In this document: piece by piece, positions 6,694 to 11,949 of the stretch
Numbering within the stretch: position 1 is the stretch's first letter
Layout: every line of letters begins with the position of its first letter
Assembly: GCA_003552785.1 (NCBI GenBank)
Contig: PUOQ01000023.1
Location: 1-14,442 of the forward strand
Length of the DNA stretch: 14,442 bases
Source: Dehalococcoidia bacterium
Lineage (GTDB): Bacteria > Chloroflexota > Dehalococcoidia > Dehalococcoidales > CSSed11-197
Direction: 5' to 3'
The notes under the pieces: generated by a model
What the model was told of the DNA's origin: nothing
The model's input: the letters and a program-made list of their open reading frames with translations, nothing else
The model's database searches: none
Made by a program: the position numbers and the translations under genes

Positions 6694-6802
6694 CTCCGAG
6701 CCTGAACTCCTAAAGGTTGGTAACCTATGGAGCAAGGCCAGCAGGGTGTTACTGGAAACGGTGGCGCCTCCCGTGTTCGGAAAGGAGAAGGCCATGGCTC
6801 TG
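6694..6802 (+). promoter_or_regulatory. Molybdenum/tungsten cofactor (Moco/Tuco) riboswitch aptamer
   Basis: I recognise the conserved Moco-RNA sequence blocks. TCTCCGAGCC is followed by a CTCC...GGAG hairpin containing AAAGGTTGGTAACCTATGG. Next comes AAGGCCAGCA, then a long hairpin ACTG-GAAA-CGGT extended by GGTGTT/GGCGCC (6745-6766) with a GNRA tetraloop, then CCTCCCG, and finally AAGGCCATGGCTC. GAGCC (6698-6702) pairs with GGCTC (6796-6800) as the closing helix. This RNA class is known to sit before Moco synthesis, molybdate/tungstate transport and tungstoenzyme genes. Here it precedes tupABC and is followed at once by a terminator, consistent with transcriptional feedback. I cannot tell by eye whether it is the molybdenum or the tungsten subtype. 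Confidence 0.88.
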
Positions 6803-6810
6803 AATGTAAG

Positions 6811-6840
6811 AGCGCCTCCTTCCGAGGCGCTTATTTTTTT
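6811..6840 (+). terminator. Riboswitch expression-platform terminator
   Basis: AGCGCCTC (6811-6818) pairs perfectly with GAGGCGCT (6824-6831) around a CTTCC loop, followed by TATTTTTTT. It lies 9 bases after the aptamer and 46 bases before the tupA start, so termination here would shut off the whole operon. Confidence 0.88.
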
Positions 6841-6886
6841 CCCGGAAATATCGGTTGTCTGGCGACATTTAAAAGGATGCCTGTAT

Positions 6887-7765
6887 ATGGAAAAAATTTG
6901 CTGCTTTTTTTCCACAATGTTAATGCTTGGTACTATGATGTCTGGCATTGCTGGTTGTGATGGTGACGGCGGTTCAGGGATATTTCAGCCTCAACAGCGT
7001 TTGCGTATTGCTACGACCACCAGTCTTTATGACACAGGTTTGTGGAATGTGCTTGAAGAGCGTTTTGAAGAAGAGCATGATATAAGGCTGGATATAATTA
7101 ATGCCGGTACCGGCATTTCTTTTGAATATGGCCGCAGAGGGGATGTGGACGCAGTTGTGGTGCATGCCAGGTATTTGGAGGAGGAGTTTATTAAAGGTGG
7201 TTACGGCGTGGAGCGAGTGCCTTTTGCCTATAATTACTTCGTTATCGTTGGCCCTGAGGATGATCCTGTCGGCATAAAAGGCATGAGCCCTGAAGATGCA
7301 GTCAGAAAATTGCATGATGACAAGGATGCCCGTTTTATATCCCGGGGGGATGAATCCGGTACGCATGTTAAGGAAAAAGACATATGGCAGTTTGCTGGCA
7401 TAGATTATCAGCAGGTCCGGAACTCAGGCAACTGGTATATTGAAGCCGGCAGAGGCATGGGGCCCACCCTTCTTATGGCCAAGGAGCAACAGGGCTACAC
7501 CCTTTCAGACCTGGGCACCTTCCTGGCTTTTAAATCCGAAACAGGCCTCGAGCCGGTTGTTGATGAGGGAGCAATTTTGCTTAACGTGTATTCCATGATC
7601 ATTCTTAATCCGGATATAATTTCTGATACCAGATTTGAAAGGGCCCGGCTGCTAGAAGATTTTCTGGCTTCCGATGAAATACAGGAATTGATAGGTGAAT
7701 ACGGGGTTAAAGACTACGGAGAACCTTTGTTTATGCCCTGTGCCGGCAATGAACCGGATTCGTAG
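6887..7765 (+). CDS. tupA: Tungstate ABC transporter, substrate-binding lipoprotein TupA
   Basis: TupA captures tungstate outside the membrane with high affinity and passes it to TupBC. I start it at ATG 6887: AAGGA lies 9 bases upstream, and the 292-residue product then begins with a lipoprotein signal, MEKICCFFSTMLMLGTMM, followed by the lipobox IAGC with Cys24 as the lipidated residue. The upstream extension of the frame to 6746 would begin inside the riboswitch. The mature protein has the TupA-type oxyanion motif ATTTSLYDTGLW (TTTS at residues 43-46). Further motifs are DIINAGTGISFEYGRRGDVD, FAYNYFVIVGPEDDPVGIKG, RGDESGTHVKEKDIW and WYIEAGRGMGPTL. The TTTS motif separates it from ModA and WtpA molybdate/tungstate binders. 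Confidence 0.94.
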   Translation: MEKICCFFSTMLMLGTMMSGIAGCDGDGGSGIFQPQQRLRIATTTSLYDTGLWNVLEERFEEEHDIRLDIINAGTGISFEYGRRGDVDAVVVHARYLEEEFIKGGYGVERVPFAYNYFVIVGPEDDPVGIKGMSPEDAVRKLHDDKDARFISRGDESGTHVKEKDIWQFAGIDYQQVRNSGNWYIEAGRGMGPTLLMAKEQQGYTLSDLGTFLAFKSETGLEPVVDEGAILLNVYSMIILNPDIISDTRFERARLLEDFLASDEIQELIGEYGVKDYGEPLFMPCAGNEPDS

Positions 7766-7779
7766 AATGTGAATAATTT

Positions 7780-8484
7780 ATGGAAGAACTCTGGCAAGGC
7801 GTATTAAAAGCAGTCGAGCTGCTGATCAGCTTTGATTCGGAAGTGATAGCTATTACTTCCAGGTCACTGGGCATTTCGGCCAGTGCCTGTTTGCTGGCTA
7901 CACTTATCTGCCTGCCCCTGGGCAGTATTATCCACTTTACCGCTTTCAAGGGGAAGCGGTTGTTGATCAGTACCATTCAGACTTTTTACAGCTTGCCAAC
8001 AGTACTGGTCGGGCTTTTTGTTTTTGTGCTGTTTTCCCAGGCAGGGCCTTTTGGCGGGCTCGGCCTGATGTTTACGCCGGTTCTTATGATCATAGGGCAG
8101 ACCTTTTTGGTAATTCCGCTGATGCTCGGGCTAATCATTTCGGCACTGGCCAGCCTTGATAAAACAGTCGCCGATACTGCCTTTTCCCTGGGGGCCAGCC
8201 GTTTTCAGGCAGGCATGCTGGCTTTGCGTGAAGCCCGTTATGCGGTAATGACAGCCATTATTATGGGTTTTGGGCGAGCTATATCCGAGGTTGGCCTTGC
8301 TCTGATGGTCGGTGGTAACATCCGGGGCTTTACTCGAACTCTTACCACTGCTATCTCTCTTGAGACCTCGAAGGGTGATATTGAGCTATCGCTTGCGCTG
8401 GGCTTTATCTTGCTGATAATAGCCCTTGCCATCAATATTGCCTTGAATCGCTTGCAACAGGTGAAGTCTCATGCTTCACATTGA
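7780..8484 (+). CDS. tupB: Tungstate ABC transporter, permease TupB
   Basis: TupB is the membrane channel subunit of the tungstate importer. The 234-residue protein has about five or six hydrophobic segments, for example SASACLLATLICLPLGSII, FYSLPTVLVGLFVFVLFSQ, LMIIGQTFLVIPLMLGLII and ALGFILLIIALAINIAL. The cytoplasmic EAA-type loop that contacts the ATPase is visible at REARYAVMTAIIMGFGRAIS followed by EVGLALMVGG. The gene begins 14 bases after tupA and overlaps tupC by 14 bases. Its Shine-Dalgarno sequence is poor, so it is probably translated by coupling. Identity as tungstate rather than molybdate permease comes from tupA next to it. Confidence 0.93.
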   Translation: MEELWQGVLKAVELLISFDSEVIAITSRSLGISASACLLATLICLPLGSIIHFTAFKGKRLLISTIQTFYSLPTVLVGLFVFVLFSQAGPFGGLGLMFTPVLMIIGQTFLVIPLMLGLIISALASLDKTVADTAFSLGASRFQAGMLALREARYAVMTAIIMGFGRAISEVGLALMVGGNIRGFTRTLTTAISLETSKGDIELSLALGFILLIIALAINIALNRLQQVKSHASH

Positions 8485-9223
8485 AGCCAGTGAACTGGTA
8501 AGGCGGGTGGGTTCTGTTCCCCTGCTTAAAGGTATCAGTTTGCGTATTGAGAAAGGTCAGTCATTTTTACTTATCGGGCCTACCGGTGCCGGCAAGACAA
8601 CGCTTTTACGCCTGCTTGGCTTGCTTGATGAAGCAGTTAGTGGCCATCTATCCCTTTTAGGCATTGATGTTACCCTTTCTTCCAGGAATCATCTTGAGAT
8701 CCGGCGGCGAATGGCTTTCGTCCAGCAAAAGCCGGTAGCTTTTTCGTGCAGTGTTTATGAAAATGTTTGTTACCCTCTGCGCTGGCGAAAAATTTCTAAA
8801 GACGAAACTAAAAAAAGGGCAATCGATGCCCTGGAGCTGGTAGGCATGGCAGATTATGCTCAACGCAATGCCAAAACCCTTTCCGGCGGAGAGACTCAGC
8901 GTGTAGCTATTGCCCGGGCGCTGGTAACCCGGCCCGAGATACTGTTGCTTGATGAACCCACGGCCAACCTGGACCCCAATTCAGCCAATAAAATTGAAGA
9001 AGTGCTCGAGTGGGTAGGCAGGGAGCACAGCACTACCCTGGTAATGACCACTCACGACCTCGGGCAGGCAAAGCGCCTGGCAGGGGTGGTAGGGGTTATT
9101 ATTGATGGTGAACTGGTCCAATTTGGCCACCCTGAGACGGTTTTTAATTCCCCCGGAAGCGGACAGGTTGCCAGTTTTATCGGTTTTAAGCTAGCCGAGC
9201 AGGATTTCAACCGTATGTTTTAG
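8471..9223 (+). CDS. tupC: Tungstate ABC transporter, ATP-binding subunit TupC
   Basis: TupC is the ATPase that powers tungstate uptake through TupB. The 250-residue protein is a complete ABC domain. It has Walker A GPTGAGKTT (residues 36-44), Q-loop FVQQKPVAF, signature LSGGETQRVAIARAL (from residue 137), Walker B EILLLDEPT (156-164) with D-loop ANLD, and the H-loop histidine at 195 in MTTHDLGQAK. The start overlaps the end of tupB by 14 bases, typical of coupled subunits. No extra C-terminal regulatory domain, such as the ModC TOBE domain, fits in the length, as expected for TupC. It is the last gene of the operon; no clear terminator separates it from the tRNA promoter. Confidence 0.94.
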   Translation: MLHIEASELVRRVGSVPLLKGISLRIEKGQSFLLIGPTGAGKTTLLRLLGLLDEAVSGHLSLLGIDVTLSSRNHLEIRRRMAFVQQKPVAFSCSVYENVCYPLRWRKISKDETKKRAIDALELVGMADYAQRNAKTLSGGETQRVAIARALVTRPEILLLDEPTANLDPNSANKIEEVLEWVGREHSTTLVMTTHDLGQAKRLAGVVGVIIDGELVQFGHPETVFNSPGSGQVASFIGFKLAEQDFNRMF

Positions 9224-9227
9224 CAAT

Positions 9228-9255
9228 TTGGAACTGGTTTGGCCTGTGTTATAAT
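9228..9255 (+). promoter_or_regulatory. Promoter of tRNA-Ala
   Basis: TTGGAA (9228-9233) and a perfect TATAAT (9250-9255) are separated by 16 bases. Transcription would start about 4 bases before the mature tRNA. It begins directly after the tupC stop. Confidence 0.55.
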
Positions 9256-9265
9256 AATGCCGCGT

Positions 9266-9341
9266 GGGGATATAGCTCAATTGGGAGAGCGCGGCGTTCG
9301 CATCGCCGAGGTCGGGGGTTCGAATCCCCCTATCTCCACCA
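9266..9341 (+). tRNA. tRNA-Ala (anticodon CGC)
   Basis: A full cloverleaf folds by eye. The acceptor stem is GGGGATA/TATCTCC, the D-stem GCTC/GAGC, and the anticodon stem CGGCG/CGCCG with loop TTCGCAT (anticodon CGC at 9299-9301, reading GCG codons). The T-arm is GGGGG-TTCGAAT-CCCCC. The G3-U70 wobble pair, the alanine identity element, is present. The discriminator is A and the CCA tail is encoded in the gene (9339-9341). Confidence 0.97.
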
Positions 9342-9403
9342 AAGAGGATCCGAACTGCTGGAAAAGTGAAAGATTAAACTTTCTGCCTGTCCCGCTGCAG
9401 GGC

Positions 9404-10768
9404 TTATTCAACCAGCCTTTTTAAAGCTTTTATCACCCTTTCTTTGTAGGGTGGGTACCTGAAAGATAAATCAAACATAGAAGGCGTTTTGGCGATGGTT
9501 TTAAAGTGGCTGAAGGTGTCAAAGCCGTGTTTGCCGTGATAGCACCCCATCCCACTCTCGCCCCTGCCGCCAAAGGGGACCTTCTGGCTTAAAAACTGGA
9601 CTAAGGTATCGTTAATTGCTCCACCTCCGAAGCTGATGTTGCGGGTTAATTCACGGATAAAACTGTCTTGCTGGCTGAAAATATACAGCGCCAGGGGTTC
9701 CGGGTTGTGGCTAATAACTTTGTAAATATCTGCAGTGGTCTCATAGGTAAGAACGGGTATTATGGGGCCAAAAATTTCATCCTGCATCAGGGGGCTTTCC
9801 AGTGATGGCTCATTTACCACTGTGGGTTCCAGTTTTAAGTCATCAGAGCTGGAATTGCCACCAAAAAGCACCTCTTGGCCCTCAAGCAAGGCCTGCAGGC
9901 GGTTGAAATTTTTATCATTGATAATTCTTGCAAAGCCGTCACCGGTCAGCGGCTAGGGATACATCTGACGCGTAGTTTCAAAAAATGCGTTTAAAAAGTC
10001 TTCTTTGATGCACTTTTCAACCAGCACATAATCCGGTGCAATGCAGGTTTGGCCGGCATTTATCCACTTGCCCCAGGCGATGCGCCTGGCGGCGAGTTCT
10101 ATTTTGGCTGTTTTATGGATTATGGCAGGGCTTTTACCGCCCAGCTCCAGTGTTACCGGTGTCAGGTGCCGGCCGGCCTGCTGCATAACCAGCCTGCCTA
10201 CCCGGGAGCTGCCGGTGAAGAAAATATGGTCATAGGGCAGGTCAAAAAGGTCTTTAAATTCATCCGGTGAAACACCGGTGGCGTACACCTGCCGGGGGTT
10301 GAAGGTTTTGTTTATCTGCTCGACCATGGTTTTGCTTGTGCTCCGGCTGAACTCGGACACCTTGACAATGGCTGTATTGCCGGCTGCCAACGCAGATGCA
10401 AGCGGCAGCAAGGACAGGTTTACCGGGTAATTCCAGGGGGAAATGATAAGCACCTGCCCCCTGGGTTCGGGGTAAACTTTGTACGATGTACCGGGTGTTA
10501 ATATCGAACTGCCTTTACCGGCCTGGCGCATCCATTTCTTCAGGTTTTTGCGGGCATGGTTGATTTCCAGAAACACCGGCAACAGTTCACTCAGGTAGGC
10601 TTCCTGCCGGTTTTTATGCAGGTCTTTATTAAGAGTCGCCAGCAATTCAGGCTCAGCGCTTATTACCATTTGCTTTAACCGGTCAAGCATTTGCAGGCGG
10701 TGCTTTAATGGCTTTGTTTGCCCTGTCAGGTAATACTGTCTCTGTTTATCAAAAGCGGGTTTAAACAT
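9404..10768 (-). pseudogene. NAD(P)-dependent aldehyde dehydrogenase (class-3-like) interrupted by one in-frame TAG
   Basis: These enzymes oxidise aldehydes to carboxylic acids. From ATG 10768 (GGAGG 8 bases upstream, product MFKPAFDKQRQYYLTG) the frame runs 271 codons, meets TAG at 9953-9955, and resumes in the same frame with PLTGDGFARIINDKNFNRLQ to a normal stop at 9404. Ignoring that codon the protein would be 454 residues, the normal ALDH3 length. Expected motifs are present: ISPWNYPVNLSLLPLASALA, FFTGSSRVGR, LELGGKSP with the general base Glu208, and GQTCIAPDYV with the catalytic Cys242. After the stop come DEIFGPIIPVLTYE, FGGGAIND and PFGGRGESGMGCYHGKHGFD. Both catalytic residues lie before the stop, but the C-terminal part is needed for folding and oligomerisation. 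Everything else looks intact, so this is a recent mutation, an assembly or base-call error, or readthrough. The downstream piece alone has an ATG at 9889. Confidence 0.88.
9953..9955 (-). other. In-frame amber codon inside the aldehyde dehydrogenase gene
   Basis: The minus strand reads ATG TAT CCC TAG CCG CTG ACC, within MYP-stop-PLTGDGFARIIN. The homologous region of ALDH3 enzymes is a surface stretch of the type FYG..P..SPDYGRIIN, where length and sequence vary. The codon is therefore at a tolerant place, about 30 residues after the catalytic cysteine. Confidence 0.9.
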
Positions 10769-10787
10769 TTCAAGCCTCCAGCTAATA

Positions 10788-10817
10788 ATTATACCTGAAG
10801 GCATGGGGCTTAAGCCC
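10788..10817 (-). promoter_or_regulatory. Aldehyde dehydrogenase promoter with 12-bp palindrome (possible operator)
   Basis: The minus strand has a perfect TATAAT at 10793-10788, 19 bases before the ALDH start. The perfect palindrome GGGCTTAAGCCC lies at 10806-10817, covering the -24 to -35 region where a -35 hexamer would sit. No good -35 sequence is present, which fits an activator- or repressor-controlled promoter. The regulator is unknown. Confidence 0.4.
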
Positions 10818-10889
10818 GTGTGAGCTTGTTCAAGATTAATAGCATGGCATTTTGAAAAAATTTTGGCCCCTTGCATTCGTAAAGCCGGC

Positions 10890-10919
10890 TTGGCAATTTT
10901 GGTTCAATTCCGCTATACT
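10890..10919 (+). promoter_or_regulatory. Promoter of the two-gene envelope module
   Basis: TTGGCA (10890-10895) and TATACT (10914-10919) are separated by 18 bases, each one mismatch from consensus. A start near 10926 leaves about 28 bases of leader containing the ribosome-binding sequence AGGAG. Confidence 0.6.
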
Positions 10920-10953
10920 GTGCGTCAGGTTATTTTGGCACAGGAGCTGGTAA

Positions 10954-11949
10954 GTGGTGCTTGATAATAAAGAACCCTCTGAAAATTCGGAGGAAAATAG
11001 GGACCTGGGCCAAAATAGTTCTACTCACCATCATAATAGCAGTTCACCTGAAGCCTCTGACGGCTCCCCTTCCGGCACGGTCTTAAACGAGCCTGGCCCG
11101 GAACTCAAACACCATTCTATTGACGCTGAAGCCCCGGCTTCTGCCGGAGAGATCTCTCTTCCTTCTGTTTCAACAACTGATCACTCCAGGCCGCCACACA
11201 GATATCTGCTGGACGGGTTGAAGGGCATTTTCAGTGGCTTAAAGCAGCTTTTAAAAAACAGGAGGCTAATGATAACAGCCGGTGCGCTTGGAGCTTCCTG
11301 GTTTTTGCTTCTGGTTTTGCAGGCAGCCGGCATAAGCAACGGCTTTTTGAGGTTTCTCAACTTCTTAACCTTTGCTCAAGGCGGTGCAAGCGGAGGTATT
11401 TTGGGTTTCGCCGGAGGGCTGGCAGGTAAAGGGTTGTTTGCTTACATGGTCAGCGGTTTTTTCACATCCGGGTTCTCCTTAAACGGTTTGAAGGGCAGCC
11501 TGCATCGTTTTAAATCATTGCCAGGATATTTTAATAATTCCAATCAGGGGGCAATTACCAGCTTGCTTGCAGGGGCGAGCCTGGCACTGGTTGCTTTTAA
11601 TATAATGAGCGGCAATGCTTCTCCCATCAACAGCATGGCTGGTATAACCGGCCTGGTTCTATCTGCAGGGGCGCTTTCAAACCAGAACAGCTTCCTGCGC
11701 AGGTTTATGCAGTCCCTGATGGCCAAACCTGCCAGCACCGGTGCCGGGGGGAACTCGCAGGTGAGTTATATCATGGCGGGCATCACGGCAGGTTTTGCAC
11801 TTTCCATACCTCTGGCCTTTATTCCTTTTTCCGGTATAGGTTATGCAGCTGGCGGGGTTCTTTTGATTGCCGCCGTAACCTTGAAATTGGTACGGGATCG
11901 AAAGCAATTGCCAGCTGATCCAGAAGGAGGTTATGCCAGTGAAGGGTAG
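10954..11949 (+). CDS. Polytopic membrane protein of unknown function with disordered N-terminus
   Basis: This is a 331-residue protein I cannot name. It starts at GTG 10954, 7 bases after AGGAG; a second GTG follows directly. Residues 1 to about 85 are hydrophilic and low-complexity (Ser, Glu, Pro and a HHHNSSS run), likely disordered and cytoplasmic. From residue about 105 there are roughly six hydrophobic, Gly/Ala-rich segments: MITAGALGASWFLLLVLQAA, GGILGFAGGLAGKGLFAYMV, ITSLLAGASLALVAFNIMSG, SMAGITGLVLSAGALS, SYIMAGITAGFALSIPLAFI and IGYAAGGVLLIAAVTLKLV. The motifs LNFLTFAQGG and MSGNASPINSMAGI are sharp enough to be family signatures. It overlaps the start of the next gene, so the two are translationally coupled. 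From memory, unverified, similar proteins pair with similar exported partners in Clostridia. Confidence 0.85.
   Translation: MVLDNKEPSENSEENRDLGQNSSTHHHNSSSPEASDGSPSGTVLNEPGPELKHHSIDAEAPASAGEISLPSVSTTDHSRPPHRYLLDGLKGIFSGLKQLLKNRRLMITAGALGASWFLLLVLQAAGISNGFLRFLNFLTFAQGGASGGILGFAGGLAGKGLFAYMVSGFFTSGFSLNGLKGSLHRFKSLPGYFNNSNQGAITSLLAGASLALVAFNIMSGNASPINSMAGITGLVLSAGALSNQNSFLRRFMQSLMAKPASTGAGGNSQVSYIMAGITAGFALSIPLAFIPFSGIGYAAGGVLLIAAVTLKLVRDRKQLPADPEGGYASEG

Noticed and set aside
6746..6886. N-terminal extension of tupA
   Set aside because: It starts inside the riboswitch and reads through the terminator hairpin; the lipoprotein signal begins exactly at ATG 6887.
6974..7366. 130-codon minus-strand ORF opposite tupA
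   Set aside because: Shadow of tupA, with no recognisable protein features.
9266..9341. tRNA-Ala as an integration site for a mobile element
   Set aside because: No integrase and no repeat of the tRNA 3' end was noticed in the window, and the neighbours look like ordinary chromosomal genes.
9239..9424. Plus-strand ORF running through the tRNA gene
   Set aside because: It is the translation of tRNA-Ala and its flanks; such ORFs are a common false call.
9953..9955. Amber codon as pyrrolysine
   Set aside because: ALDH is not a known pyrrolysine protein, the position is not catalytic, and nothing in the window suggests pyl genes; kept only as something to exclude.
10769..10876. 36-residue N-terminal extension of the aldehyde dehydrogenase
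   Set aside because: It covers the promoter and palindrome, and the GGAGG site plus family N-terminus point to ATG 10768.
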